From contig JADJRB010000001.1 in NCBI GenBank assembly GCA_016712445.1, positions 1,054,001 through 1,118,000 on the forward strand: 64,000 nucleotides of DNA. Direction: 5' to 3'. Shown here piece after piece: positions 39,749 through 48,921 of the stretch; position 1 is the stretch's first letter, and every line of letters starts with the position of its first letter. Source of the DNA: Acidobacteriota bacterium (lineage in GTDB: Bacteria > Pseudomonadota > Alphaproteobacteria > Caulobacterales > Hyphomonadaceae). The notes beneath the pieces are model-generated. The model was given only the letters and a program-made list of their open reading frames with translations, did not search any database and was not told the origin of the DNA. The position numbers and the translations under genes were made by a program.

Positions 39749-41715
39749 ATCCTCGCCTTCATCGCCTCGGCCACGGCCTCAGCCGTGATGCCGAAATGCT
39801 GGTAGAGCTTCTGGTAGGGCGCGCTGGCGCCGAAGCTGTCCATGCCGACAAATCCGCCGTCTTCGCCGATCCACCGGTCCCAGCCGAACCGCACACCCGC
39901 TTCGACCGCCACTTTCGGCAAGTCCTTGCCCAGCGTCGCCGCGCGGTAGGATGCATCCTGCTGGCCGAAGAGTTCCATCGACGGCATCGAGACAACGCGC
40001 ACGCCGATGCCCTCCGCCGCCAGCAGCGCCTGCGCCTTCAGCGCGATCTCGACTTCCGAACCCGTTGCCACCAGCACGCCGCGCTCCTTGCCCTTGGCAG
40101 GCGAGAGGATATAGGCGCCCTTCGCACAGAGGTTTTCGTCCGTATGCGTCTTGCGGGCCGGCGCCACGTTCTGCCGCGTCAACGCCATCGTCGCCGGACC
40201 GTCCGCGCGCGCCAGCGCCAGTTCCCAGCACTCGGCGGTTTCCACACCGTCCGCCGGACGGAACACAACCATCTCCGGCATCGCGCGCAGGGAAGCCACA
40301 TGCTCCACCGGCTGGTGCGTCGGGCCATCTTCGCCGAGGCCGATCGAATCGTGCGTCATCACATGGATCACGCGCAGGCCCATCAGCGCGCCAATCCGGA
40401 TCGCCGCGCGGCTATAGTCCGCGAACACCAGGAAGGTGCCGGAATACGGAATGATGCCGCCATGCAGCGCCATGCCGTTCATCGCCGCCGCCATCGCATG
40501 CTCGCGTACGCCGTAATGGATATAGCGCCCGTCCCAGCTTTTCGGCGTCATCGGCGCCGTGACAGCCGTCTTGGTATTGTTCGAACCCGACAGGTCAGCC
40601 GAGCCGCCCACCATCTCCGGCACGAGGTGCGTGATCACTTCCAGCGCCTCGCCGCTCCACACCCGCGTCGCCTTCGAGGCGCCGCCCTCGACCACGGCCT
40701 TCTTGTGCTTGGCGACCGCCTTGCCGAGATTCTTCGGCAGCCGGCCCGCCATCGCCGCATTGAACTCGCCCTTGTGGGCACTCGCCGCGAGGCGCTTCTT
40801 CCACGCCTGATGCTCGTCGCGGCAGCGCTCGCCCGCTTTCGCCCAGGCCTTCTCGATCGCCTCCGGCACTTCGAACGGCTCATGCGGCCAATCCAGCGCC
40901 TTGCGGATTCCCGCAATCTCCTCGGCCCCGTAAGGTCCGCCATGTGCCTTGCCGGTGCCTGCCAGCTTCGGCGCGCCGAACCCGATGATGGTCTTCACCG
41001 CAAGGAAGACCGGCTTCTTCTGCTTGGTTGCCCATTTCAGGGCGTCGGCAACGTCTTTCTCGTCATGCCCGTCGACGCGGCGCGACACCCAGCCCGAAGC
41101 TTCAAACCGCGCGCACTGGTCGGTCGAATCCGACAGGTCGGTCGAGCCGTCGATGGTCACGGCATTGTCGTCGAACAGCACGATCAGCTTGTTCAGCTTC
41201 AGGTGCCCGGCCAGCGTGATGGCCTCCTGGCTGATGCCTTCCATGAGGCAGCCATCCCCCGCGACCACCCAGGTGCGGTGGTCGACCAGATCATCGCCAA
41301 ACCGCGCATTCAGGTGGCGCTCGGCAATCGCCATGCCCACGGCCGTCGCGATGCCCTGCCCCAGCGGCCCGGTCGTCGTCTCGACGCCCGGCGTGATGAA
41401 GTTTTCCGGGTGCCCCGGCGTGCTCGCGCCCAGCTGGCGGAAATTGCGGATGTCGTTGCGGCTCACCGAGGCGTAGCCGGTCAGGTGAAGCAGCGAATAG
41501 ATCAGCATCGAGCCGTGTCCGGCCGACAGCACGAACCGGTCGCGATCCGGCCAGGCGGGGTCTTTCGGATCAAACTTGAGGAACTTCCGGAAGAGCACCG
41601 TTGCGGCATCCGCCATGCCCAGCGGCAGCCCCACATGTCCCGATTTTGCGGCTTCGACGGCGTCCATCGACAGGGCTCGGACGGCGTTCGCCATCTCGCG
41701 ATTCGTGACAGCCAT
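39745..41715 (-). CDS. tkt: Transketolase
   Basis: This thiamine diphosphate enzyme of the pentose phosphate and Calvin pathways moves two-carbon units between sugar phosphates. The protein has 656 residues, the usual size. It shows the substrate His (SGHVGLPLGMADAAT), the ThDP motif (GDGCLMEGISQEA ... NKLIVLFDDN), the pyrimidine domain (GLGEDGPTHQPVEHV), and DSFGASAPY in the C-terminal domain. Its stop overlaps the convergent citrate synthase gene by four bases. GGGAGACC precedes the ATG. Confidence 0.95.
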   Translation of the reverse strand: MAVTNREMANAVRALSMDAVEAAKSGHVGLPLGMADAATVLFRKFLKFDPKDPAWPDRDRFVLSAGHGSMLIYSLLHLTGYASVSRNDIRNFRQLGASTPGHPENFITPGVETTTGPLGQGIATAVGMAIAERHLNARFGDDLVDHRTWVVAGDGCLMEGISQEAITLAGHLKLNKLIVLFDDNAVTIDGSTDLSDSTDQCARFEASGWVSRRVDGHDEKDVADALKWATKQKKPVFLAVKTIIGFGAPKLAGTGKAHGGPYGAEEIAGIRKALDWPHEPFEVPEAIEKAWAKAGERCRDEHQAWKKRLAASAHKGEFNAAMAGRLPKNLGKAVAKHKKAVVEGGASKATRVWSGEALEVITHLVPEMVGGSADLSGSNNTKTAVTAPMTPKSWDGRYIHYGVREHAMAAAMNGMALHGGIIPYSGTFLVFADYSRAAIRIGALMGLRVIHVMTHDSIGLGEDGPTHQPVEHVASLRAMPEMVVFRPADGVETAECWELALARADGPATMALTRQNVAPARKTHTDENLCAKGAYILSPAKGKERGVLVATGSEVEIALKAQALLAAEGIGVRVVSMPSMELFGQQDASYRAATLGKDLPKVAVEAGVRFGWDRWIGEDGGFVGMDSFGASAPYQKLYQHFGITAEAVAEAMKARI

Positions 41716-41819
41716 TCTGCTGGTCTCCCGGTGTTTGCGTGGTTGGTGCTAGGCCAGACTCTCGCTGAACCGTCAAGGCGCTTGGCGCGCGCATCCATTC
41801 CAGTTAGTCCAGAAAGGCC

Positions 41820-42089
41820 ATGTCAGAGCTCGATCCGGCCGCCCAACGCCTAGACACCGCCCTCAAGCGCCTCGAATCCGCGCTCGAGGCCCACCTCCTG
41901 CGTTCCGGCAACCCGGCCGCCCTGCGCGCCGAAATTGCCGCCCTGGTGACCGACCGGTCGAAGCTGGCCGACGACCTCGACCAATCCCTCGCACGCGAAA
42001 AAGAGCTTCAGGCACTCGCCGATGAGGCGAGTCTGGCCCTTGGCGCGGCCATCGAGGAAGTCCGCGCCGCACTCGGGAAGGACGAGTGA
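41820..42089 (+). CDS. DUF4164-like coiled-coil protein
   Basis: This 89-residue protein is nearly all one helix with heptad repeats (LDTALKRLESALEAHLLR ... LADDLDQSLAREKELQALA), so it is a predicted coiled coil. It matches the small DUF4164 proteins found next to zapA and tkt in alphaproteobacteria. It may assist ZapA or FtsZ, but that is not shown. It starts the unit that continues with zapA. Confidence 0.75.
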   Translation: MSELDPAAQRLDTALKRLESALEAHLLRSGNPAALRAEIAALVTDRSKLADDLDQSLAREKELQALADEASLALGAAIEEVRAALGKDE

Positions 42090-42093
42090 CCGC

Positions 42094-42402
42094 ATGGCCA
42101 AGGCCGACATCTCGATCCGCGGCAGGAGCTTCTCGATCGCCTGCGCCCCCGGACAGGAAAACCGGATCCAGCGCCTCGCCGAACAGCTTGACCAGAGGGT
42201 GCGCGAGATCGCGGGCGCCGTAGGCGATATCGGCGACGAACGCCTGCTCCTGATCACCGCGCTCGCCTTGCTGGACGAACTCGACAGCGCCCGCCGGGGG
42301 GTCTCCGCCCGCCCTGAAACGGATGCGCGTGCGGTTGAGATCCTGCTCGCGATGGCGGCCCGGGTCGAAGCGCTCGCCGATCGCCTCGAGAACGACAACT
42401 AA
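42094..42402 (+). CDS. zapA: Cell division protein ZapA
   Basis: ZapA bundles FtsZ filaments at the division ring. This 102-residue protein starts with the ZapA beta-hairpin (ADISIRGRSFSIACAPGQE), continues with the helix IQRLAEQLDQRVREI, and ends in the predicted coiled coil (AVEILLAMAARVEALADRLE). It is four bases after the DUF4164 stop. I searched the following 85 bases for a 6S RNA, often found here in alphaproteobacteria, but the space is too short. Confidence 0.9.
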   Translation: MAKADISIRGRSFSIACAPGQENRIQRLAEQLDQRVREIAGAVGDIGDERLLLITALALLDELDSARRGVSARPETDARAVEILLAMAARVEALADRLENDN

Positions 42403-42487
42403 CCCCCGGCGCGACCCCATGTTGCAGGGCCGCTGCGCCCGCACCGGACTATGTTATGATGGATTCCTGCCTGAAAGGCCGCGCGCC

Positions 42488-42700
42488 ATGCAAAACCTCC
42501 TGACCATCGCCTTCTATCTCGCCCTCGCCGGCATCGTCGTCGTCCTCGGGTTCGGCCTGTTCAACCTGATCCGCACCGATGAGAACCAGGCAAGCCGCTC
42601 CAACAAGCTGATGCGCCTGCGCGTCATCTTCCAGGCGGTCGCCATCGGCCTGATCGTCCTGATCGGTTTCGCGGCCGGCGCCATCAAGATCGGCGGCTGA
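42488..42700 (+). CDS. Twin-transmembrane HIG1-like small protein
   Basis: This protein has 70 residues and two membrane helices separated by a basic loop (TDENQASRSNKLMRLRVIFQ). This matches the HIG1 domain ('twin transmembrane') proteins, which in mitochondria associate with respiratory complexes. In alphaproteobacteria the gene commonly sits before a cobalamin adenosyltransferase, as here (three bases between). GAAAGG lies ahead of the ATG. Confidence 0.85.
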   Translation: MQNLLTIAFYLALAGIVVVLGFGLFNLIRTDENQASRSNKLMRLRVIFQAVAIGLIVLIGFAAGAIKIGG

Positions 42701-42703
42701 GGC

Positions 42704-43276
42704 GTGGTCCGGCTCGACAAGATCTACACTCGCACCGGCGACAAGGGCGAGACGCGCCTGTCCACCGGCGAGACTGTTGCCAAGTGGCACCCGCGTGTCG
42801 CGGCCTATGGCACGGTGGATGAACTGAATGCCGCCCTCGGCGTCGCGGTCCTGGACGCCTCAGGCGAGCTGCTGGCGCAGATCCGCCGCATCCAGAACGA
42901 CCTGTTCGATCTAGGCGCCGACCTTGCGACGCCCGACCGTGGCCGCGTGCTCGAATGGACGCCGCTGCGCATCATCGAAACGCAGGTCACGCGGCTCGAG
43001 GAAGAGATCGACGCGATGAACGAGTCCATCCCGCCCCTCGACAGTTTCATCCTGCCCGGTGGCTCGCGCCTCGCTGCCCAGCTGCATGTCGCCCGCACTC
43101 TGTGCCGCCGCGCGGAGCGCCAGATGGCCGAGCTTGCGTCCCTGCCGGACGAACCGGTCGGCGCGCCCGCCCTCGCCTTCATCAACCGCCTGTCCGACTG
43201 GCTCTTCGTCGCCGGCCGCGCCGCCAACAACAACGGCGCAGACGACATCAAATGGGTGCCGGGCGCGAACCGCTGA
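42704..43276 (+). CDS. Cob(I)yrinic acid a,c-diamide adenosyltransferase (PduO type)
   Basis: This 190-residue enzyme makes adenosylcobalamin from cob(I)alamin and ATP. The PduO signature is present: the N-terminal ATP site KIYTRTGDKGETRLSTG, the VDELNAALG segment, and the Arg-rich FINRLSDWLFVAGRAANN. The start is GTG, three bases after the HIG1-like gene. The product supplies cofactor to B12 enzymes such as methylmalonyl-CoA mutase, not seen in this window. Confidence 0.92.
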   Translation: MVRLDKIYTRTGDKGETRLSTGETVAKWHPRVAAYGTVDELNAALGVAVLDASGELLAQIRRIQNDLFDLGADLATPDRGRVLEWTPLRIIETQVTRLEEEIDAMNESIPPLDSFILPGGSRLAAQLHVARTLCRRAERQMAELASLPDEPVGAPALAFINRLSDWLFVAGRAANNNGADDIKWVPGANR

Positions 43277-43293
43277 ACGCTTCCCTCAAAGCC

Positions 43294-43314
43294 CCTTCTC
43301 CCTGCGGGAGAAGG
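43294..43314. repeat. Short hairpin (REP-like, part 1)
   Basis: CCTTCTCCC and GGGAGAAGG form a perfect 9-bp stem with a three-base loop. It begins 17 bases after the adenosyltransferase stop and could act as a terminator, but no U-tract follows. Confidence 0.45.
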
Positions 43315-43350
43315 AGTTGCCACCCAGCCCCAAACGCAACGCTCCTAACC

Positions 43351-43372
43351 CCTCTCCCATTTATGGGAGAGG
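43351..43372. repeat. Short hairpin (REP-like, part 2)
   Basis: CCTCTCCCAT and ATGGGAGAGG give a 10-bp stem, followed by GAGGGGCCC and a second GC-rich imperfect repeat. The GGGAGAGG core resembles dispersed palindromes found in many proteobacteria. It fills the 150-base gap with 43294-43314. Confidence 0.45.
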
Positions 43373-43429
43373 AGGGGCCCGCGCCCGAAGGGCGTGGGAG
43401 GTGAGGGCCTGCAAGGGTTCGGATAACTC

Positions 43430-44389
43430 CTACCCTCGCCGCGCGTCCCGTACTTCCGCCATCAACGCAAACAGCTCGATCACCGGCGTGACCTTCCCAT
43501 CACCCCGATACTCCCGGTACAGACTGTCGACATTCACCGCGATCCGCTCCGCATCGCCCCAGATTGAGAAATCACCCAGCGCGATATCATGCGCCGCGTC
43601 GCGCACACTCAGCCCAGCCTCGAACCGCTTGCGCGCCTCGCGGTCCACATAGGCGAGGTAGTCCGCCACGCGCTGCACCCCCGCCTTGTCCGTGATCGGA
43701 CCGTGCCCCGGCACGATCACATCCACATCCATGCCGATGATCTTCTCGCAGGCGCCGATCCAGTTGCGCACAGGCCCCGCCCACATCAGCGGCGTACCAT
43801 CGATGAACAGGATATCGCCGGTATAGACGGCGCGGTCGCCCGGCACATGCACCAGTACGTCCCCGCCCGTATGTGCCGGCCCGACTTCGATCAGCCGCAC
43901 CTCCTTGCCGCCAACCTTAAGCGACATCTCCCCGGAGAAGGTTCTCGTCGGCGTGCGCTCATCGACATTCTCGAAATCAAACGGCGCAAAAATGTCGGCG
44001 AAATAAGTGCCCGCCGGTCCAAGTTTCGAACCGGCCGCCTTGAACATCGCCAGCGTCGCGGGCGGCACCTCGGCCATCTCCTTCGCGCTTGCTTCGCTGG
44101 CAATGATCTCCGCCTGCGGACAACATCCGTTGCCATGGCAATGGTCGCCATTGGCGTGCGTGTTGACGATCGTGCCGATCTTTCCGGCGCCGATGCCGCT
44201 GGCATCTTCCATCGCCGCCAGCATATCGCGTGTCAGCGCCATGTCGAACAATGTGTCGACCAGCAGCGAAGCCTCGCCGTCGACGATCAGCCCGGCATTC
44301 GACCAGCCCCATCCGCCATCCGGCTGCAGCCAGGCATAAAGCCCGTTGCCGATATCCTTCAGCCCCTTGGTATATTCCCAGCGCGCCAT
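43430..44389 (-). CDS. Metallo-beta-lactamase-fold hydrolase
   Basis: This protein has 319 residues. The metal site HANGDHCHGN fits HxxxDH(xH), with further ligands in VGPAHTGGDVLV (His), YTGDILFIDG (Asp) and VPGHGPI (His). It resembles the quinoprotein relay/QRP-like MBL proteins that hydrolyse esters or thioesters, but the substrate is unknown. ATG 44389 has GGGAGGAAAAG upstream. It lies 65 bases past the TIGR02302 stop on the same strand. Confidence 0.85.
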   Translation of the reverse strand: MARWEYTKGLKDIGNGLYAWLQPDGGWGWSNAGLIVDGEASLLVDTLFDMALTRDMLAAMEDASGIGAGKIGTIVNTHANGDHCHGNGCCPQAEIIASEASAKEMAEVPPATLAMFKAAGSKLGPAGTYFADIFAPFDFENVDERTPTRTFSGEMSLKVGGKEVRLIEVGPAHTGGDVLVHVPGDRAVYTGDILFIDGTPLMWAGPVRNWIGACEKIIGMDVDVIVPGHGPITDKAGVQRVADYLAYVDREARKRFEAGLSVRDAAHDIALGDFSIWGDAERIAVNVDSLYREYRGDGKVTPVIELFALMAEVRDARRG

Positions 44390-44454
44390 CTTTTCCTCCC
44401 GGTCTTCTTTTGCCGCGAGCAGACCACGGACCCGCAGGCCCGGCAAGCGCCGCC

Positions 44455-47169
44455 TCAGAACCGGTCGAGCAGCCGGCGCAGGTATTCGCGCTCTTCCTCG
44501 TCTTCCGCTTCGTTGTACCGGCGGCGCAATTCGTCGAGGATGTCCTTCGCGCGCTGGCGTTCGGCCTCTTCGGGAATGTTGACGCCTTCGCCGTCATTGC
44601 CGGCGCCCATCAATGACCGGCCGAGCGGGTCTTCGCTCCCGCCCTGCTGGCCAAGCCGGTCTGCGCGCAGGCTGTCGAGCGCCGTCGCAAGCCCGCGCGA
44701 CATCTCGGACATCATCTGCGTGGCGCGTTCCTGCTCGAGAATGGCGCGGCCTTCATTGCCGTTCTCCAGCGCCTGCTCGGCGCGGCGCTGCGCATCGCGG
44801 ATCGCCGACAGCGCGTCGGGATCGATCTGCGCGCCGTTTCCGCCGCCTTCGCCCTCGCCTTCCCCGGCGCGGCGCGCAAATTCCTCCACCATCCGGCCAA
44901 GCTCGGCCTGGCGCTCCGCCAGCGTGCCGCCGTTCTCGCGGCCGCCGCCCTGATCGCCCTCGCGTGTCTCACCGTCCCGGCCGGCGCCGGTGCCATCCTC
45001 GCCCGGCGTCTCGCCGCGGCCCATGCCGCTGCCTTCCTGTTGCCCGCCGCCGCCTTCGTCAGCGCCTTCACCTTCCGGTGAACCGAACGGCGGCGGCGTG
45101 CCACCCTCGCCGGACGGCTGCTCCCCGCGCTGCTGGGCCAGCGTATCGTCATTCAGCTGGCGCTGCTCGCGCAGCATCTCTGACAGGCGCCGCATCGCGT
45201 CCGTCAGTTCCTGCTCTTCCGGCGGCACATCCGCCTGTTCGCCTTCACCCTGCTGGCCCGGCATGCCCTGTCCATCCTGGCCTTGCCCGCCTTGCTGGAA
45301 CTCGAGATTCTCGAGCATGTTCGTGATGTCGGACAGCAATTGCCGCGCTTGTTCGGACGCGCCGGTATCCGTCAGGTCCTGCAGGGCGTTCAGCATGTCC
45401 TCGAAGTCCTGTCCGCCCAGCCCTTGCCCGCCGGCCTGCGCCTGCTGGTCCTCGGATGACGGCGGCGCGTCCATGCCGTTGGCAATTGCCTCGGCCATCT
45501 TGGCGGCGAGGTATTCGTTCGCGGCGTCGCGGAAAGCTTCCATCAGCCTGCGGATCTCTTCTTCCGACGCCCCGTCACGCAGCGCCCGCTCCAGCGCGGC
45601 CCGCGCCGCCTCCAGCCGCCGGGCCGCATCTGCCGCGCTGCCATATTCAAGCTTCAGCGCAATCGACCACAGCAGCGGATCCACCGCATCCGCCTCTGCC
45701 TTCGAGCTTGCCGCAATCAAAGCCTCCTCGGCCATCTTGAAACCGAGGAAGGCACCCAGGTCATCGAAGAAATACTCGCCCTTGTAGGTGATCGCGCCCA
45801 GCATCGCGGCGGCCTGGCGCACACCGTCGGGCGCGAGCCCGAGGCGCCCGGTCGCAGCAAGGTTCAGGGCGCCGTCCGTCAGTGACTGGCTGTTCTTGCT
45901 CACAGGCGCATAGGGGCGCGGCTCGCGCAGCACGGTCACCCGCGCCTCCTGCGCCGCCCGCGCCAGCGGATCGAGGAACAGTTTTTCCGGCAGGATGTAG
46001 GGCACGCTTTCGCTGCGCCCTTCCTGCCCGGCGCCGTCCAGCGCCACGAGTTGCAGGTCCACCGCGAGCCCGGCCCAGGGATGCCGCGTCAGGTCAAGTT
46101 CGACCGACGCATTCGCCTCCTTCGCGCCCGCCGCCCCCGGCATCGGCACCGGCACGCGTTCCTCGGCATCGGGCGCCGCCGGATGCGGCTCTCGCAGGCG
46201 GATGGCGAGCTCGATTCCGGCGATGCCGTAATCGTCCTGCGCTTTCCATGCAAACTTCACGCGGTCCTGCGCGCCCGGCTCCGGCAGGCCGACAAACTCG
46301 ATCGCCGGCACCGCGTCCGGCAGAACCGTGAAGCTGTAGCGCGCCCGCTCGCCCCACCATTTGACGCTGATCCGCGTGTCGCCGTTGATCGTCGCCTTGG
46401 CTTCCCAGGCGCCGTCCGGCGTTGCGGCAAACTTCGCGTCCCGGTCCCGCGCGCCCTTCATCACGATCCGCGGCGCAGACGGCGCCTCCGTGCGCAGGGT
46501 CACCACCGAACCCTTCGGTACACGGACCTCCTCGCTCCCCGGCTTCAGGAAGATCGGCGGACGGCCCGTATGCTCCGGCGGCGTCACCCAGGCTTCGACA
46601 ATCATCTTGTCGGCGCCGACCAGCGCCCCATAGTCCGGGAACAGCGCGCGCCAGATGCGCCCCGGCCCGTCGCCGCCCGCCAGCACCGCAAACGCAATCA
46701 CTGCCACCGGCAGCAAGCCGCGCAGCAGGTAGGGATCGAGCGCTTTCCATTCGGCATTGAGCCGCGGCAGGCGCAGGTTTCGCAGCTCCGCCAGCAGCCG
46801 CGCCCGGTGCGCCTGCCACAAGCCCGCCGCCGCCGGCGACGGATGGGCAGGCCGGTCCTTCAGCGAGGTCAACGGCCTCAGCTCCGAGGGTGCTTCCAGC
46901 AACCGGGACGCTTCGGATTCGTCCGGGCGGTCATATTTCTGCAAGCCCCGCCAGGTGAGCACCGCGCCGGCAACAAGCAGGACCGGCGTGAGCAGCGCAG
47001 CGGTGATCTTGTCGAGCCGGTCGAAACCGCCCGCCAGCGCCGCGGCGAGGAATAGGCACACGAGCACGAAGACCGGCCAGAACGCCCGTCCCAGCGCGAG
47101 CAGCGTCAGCCGTCGGTGTGTCGCGGAAACCTTGTCCGCGATCTCGCTCAGGCCACTGTCGTAAGCCAA
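44455..47169 (-). CDS. TIGR02302 (DUF4175) family large membrane protein
   Basis: This 904-residue protein has three N-terminal membrane helices (two within about 24-70 and one near 145-165) and a large periplasmic domain. In the last ~350 residues there is a Gln/Gly-rich low-complexity region (for example FQQGGQGQDGQGMPGQQ) framed by long helices. The C-terminal end is a charged helix (EAERQRAKDILDELRRR). This layout matches TIGR02302, an uncharacterised family of alphaproteobacteria, nearly always beside lysA and argH. The start overlaps lysA by 22 bases. Confidence 0.9.
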   Translation of the reverse strand: MAYDSGLSEIADKVSATHRRLTLLALGRAFWPVFVLVCLFLAAALAGGFDRLDKITAALLTPVLLVAGAVLTWRGLQKYDRPDESEASRLLEAPSELRPLTSLKDRPAHPSPAAAGLWQAHRARLLAELRNLRLPRLNAEWKALDPYLLRGLLPVAVIAFAVLAGGDGPGRIWRALFPDYGALVGADKMIVEAWVTPPEHTGRPPIFLKPGSEEVRVPKGSVVTLRTEAPSAPRIVMKGARDRDAKFAATPDGAWEAKATINGDTRISVKWWGERARYSFTVLPDAVPAIEFVGLPEPGAQDRVKFAWKAQDDYGIAGIELAIRLREPHPAAPDAEERVPVPMPGAAGAKEANASVELDLTRHPWAGLAVDLQLVALDGAGQEGRSESVPYILPEKLFLDPLARAAQEARVTVLREPRPYAPVSKNSQSLTDGALNLAATGRLGLAPDGVRQAAAMLGAITYKGEYFFDDLGAFLGFKMAEEALIAASSKAEADAVDPLLWSIALKLEYGSAADAARRLEAARAALERALRDGASEEEIRRLMEAFRDAANEYLAAKMAEAIANGMDAPPSSEDQQAQAGGQGLGGQDFEDMLNALQDLTDTGASEQARQLLSDITNMLENLEFQQGGQGQDGQGMPGQQGEGEQADVPPEEQELTDAMRRLSEMLREQRQLNDDTLAQQRGEQPSGEGGTPPPFGSPEGEGADEGGGGQQEGSGMGRGETPGEDGTGAGRDGETREGDQGGGRENGGTLAERQAELGRMVEEFARRAGEGEGEGGGNGAQIDPDALSAIRDAQRRAEQALENGNEGRAILEQERATQMMSEMSRGLATALDSLRADRLGQQGGSEDPLGRSLMGAGNDGEGVNIPEEAERQRAKDILDELRRRYNEAEDEEEREYLRRLLDRF

Positions 47170-48422
47170 GCCGGCACCTGCTCCAACGCTACCAGTTCCT
47201 CGAAACTCGGCCGCCTGCGGACGATTGCATACTGGTCGCCGTCCACCAGAACTTCCGGCACCAGCGGACGCGCATTGTAGGCCGAGGAGAGCACGGCCCC
47301 GTAGGCGCCCGCCGACATGAACGCCAGCCGCTCGCCCGGGCTCACTTCAGGCAGGCTGCGTCCGGCCGCAAACTTGTCCGTCGACTCGCAGATCGGCCCG
47401 ACCACATCATACGTCTTTGATGGATGGCCCGGCGCCGGCTCGCTCACAGGCACGATGTCATGGTGCGCCCCGTAGAGCGCCGGACGGATCAGGTCGTTCA
47501 TCCCCGCATCGATGATGAGGAAGGTCCGGTCGGGCGCCTGCTTCTCGTAGAGCGCGGTGGTCAGCATCACGCCGGCATTGCCGGCAATCACCCGGCCCGG
47601 CTCCAGGATCACATCGAAGCCATGTCCGGCGGTCACTTCGGAAATCATCGCCGCGTAAGCGGAGGGCGGCGCCGGCGCGTCCCCTTCCTTGTACGGAATA
47701 CCGAGCCCGCCGCCGACATCGATGCGGCGGATCGCGTGTCCCTGCGTACGCAGGCGCAGCGCAAGCGCCACCACCTTCTCGAACGCCGCTCGCATCGGGC
47801 CGAGGTCGCCGATCTGGCTGCCGATATGCACATCGACGCCCACCGCGCGGATGCCCGGCAATTGCCCGGCTTCGGCATAGAGCGCTTCGGCCTCGCCCCA
47901 TGGCACACCAAACTTGTCACCGGACTTGCCGGTCGAAATGTTCGGATGGCCGCCGGCCGCCACATCCGGGTTCACCCGCAGCGCTATCGGCGCCTCGCGG
48001 CCGGTCTCGACCGCCACTTTCGAAAGCAGGCGCAGTTCCCCGGCGCTCTCGACATTGAACTGGTGGATGCCTTGCTCGAGCCCGAGCTTCATTTCCGCCG
48101 CCGTCTTGCCGACGCCGGAGAACACAATGCGCGAGGCCGGAATGCCGGCCTTGCGGGCCCGCAGCAATTCGCCGCCGCTGACCACATCCGCCCCGCAGCC
48201 TTCGCTCGCCAGCGTTGCCAGCACGGCGAGGTTGCCATTGGCCTTCACCGAATAGGCAACCAGCACACTCTGTCCACGGAAGGCATCGGCAATCACCCGC
48301 GCATGCCGGCGCAGCGTCGCGCTGGAATAGACATAGCACGGCGTGCCGACTTCCGCCGCGACCCTTTCGAGGTCCACACCTTCGCAATGGAGGCGCCCAC
48401 CGGAATAGTTGAAATGGTGCAT
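47148..48422 (-). CDS. lysA: Diaminopimelate decarboxylase
   Basis: This enzyme catalyses the final step of lysine synthesis, decarboxylating meso-diaminopimelate with PLP. The 424-residue protein shows the PLP lysine in YSVKANGN, the His in VDVHIGSQ, the Gly-rich phosphate site VGGGLGIPY, and the catalytic Cys-Glu segment GPICESTDKFA. It belongs to the fold III group. It lies 15 bases after the small lipoprotein gene and overlaps the start of the TIGR02302 gene. Confidence 0.95.
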   Translation of the reverse strand: MHHFNYSGGRLHCEGVDLERVAAEVGTPCYVYSSATLRRHARVIADAFRGQSVLVAYSVKANGNLAVLATLASEGCGADVVSGGELLRARKAGIPASRIVFSGVGKTAAEMKLGLEQGIHQFNVESAGELRLLSKVAVETGREAPIALRVNPDVAAGGHPNISTGKSGDKFGVPWGEAEALYAEAGQLPGIRAVGVDVHIGSQIGDLGPMRAAFEKVVALALRLRTQGHAIRRIDVGGGLGIPYKEGDAPAPPSAYAAMISEVTAGHGFDVILEPGRVIAGNAGVMLTTALYEKQAPDRTFLIIDAGMNDLIRPALYGAHHDIVPVSEPAPGHPSKTYDVVGPICESTDKFAAGRSLPEVSPGERLAFMSAGAYGAVLSSAYNARPLVPEVLVDGDQYAIVRRRPSFEELVALEQVPAWLTTVA

Positions 48423-48437
48423 CCTGGCTCCGGGCGC

Positions 48438-48683
48438 CTAGTCTAGATCGCCAAGGCCGCCGTCATCGACGTCGCCGGCCGGTTTCGATTGCGGCACTTC
48501 TCCGCCCCAGTCATTCTCCGTCAGGCCTTCGGATGGATTGTCCGAGACGGAGACTGCAACATCCAGCGGGTCCGCTTCGGCGGCTTCGGCCGACAGCACG
48601 GTTGTCTCGGCGGGGGCGCCCGCCGTCTGGCATCCTGCCAGCGCCAATCCGGCCGCAAGCGCGAGGAAAAGCCGCCCGCGCAT
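48438..48683 (-). CDS. Small lipoprotein
   Basis: This 81-residue protein has a lipoprotein signal (ALAAGLALAGC). The mature part is acidic and likely disordered, with no domain. Its start and the previous stop overlap (TGATG), placing it inside the argH-lptM-lysA operon. The function is unknown. Confidence 0.7.
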   Translation of the reverse strand: MRGRLFLALAAGLALAGCQTAGAPAETTVLSAEAAEADPLDVAVSVSDNPSEGLTENDWGGEVPQSKPAGDVDDGGLGDLD

Positions 48684-48916
48684 CAGGTATCCGGCCCGCC
48701 GAGCAGCTCGTCCTCGGTTTCCTCTTCGGGCGCCTGCGAAGGACGATCCGGCAGCGGCGGCAGGTTCTTGTTCTCAGCGTCCGGCAACGAGGCCGGGTCG
48801 ACATTGTTGGGGTCGCCATACAGCGGCCCCGGACGTTTCAGGTCGCCCGTCAATCCGCAGGCCGAAGCGCCGCTCATCAGGACTACCGCAGCCGCGGCGC
48901 CAAGCATCCGTTTCAT
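48683..48916 (-). CDS. lptM: LptM-like LPS translocon lipoprotein
   Basis: This 77-residue protein starts with a lipoprotein signal (VLMSGASAC). The mature start CGLTGDLKRPGPL resembles LptM (formerly YifL), which helps LptD fold in LPS transport. The rest is acidic and Pro-rich. Start options are 48922 (overlapping the argH stop) and 48916; the latter has GGAG at better spacing and the typical MKR start. Its position between argH and lysA is conserved in many proteobacteria. Confidence 0.75.
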   Translation of the reverse strand: MKRMLGAAAAVVLMSGASACGLTGDLKRPGPLYGDPNNVDPASLPDAENKNLPPLPDRPSQAPEEETEDELLGGPDT

Positions 48917-48921
48917 CGTCA

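Noticed and set aside
39796..41853. 685-codon plus-strand frame opposite transketolase
   Set aside because: It is a shadow frame; the minus strand has all transketolase motifs.
42403..42487. 6S RNA gene after zapA
   Set aside because: The gap is only 85 bases and shows no long hairpin with a central bubble.
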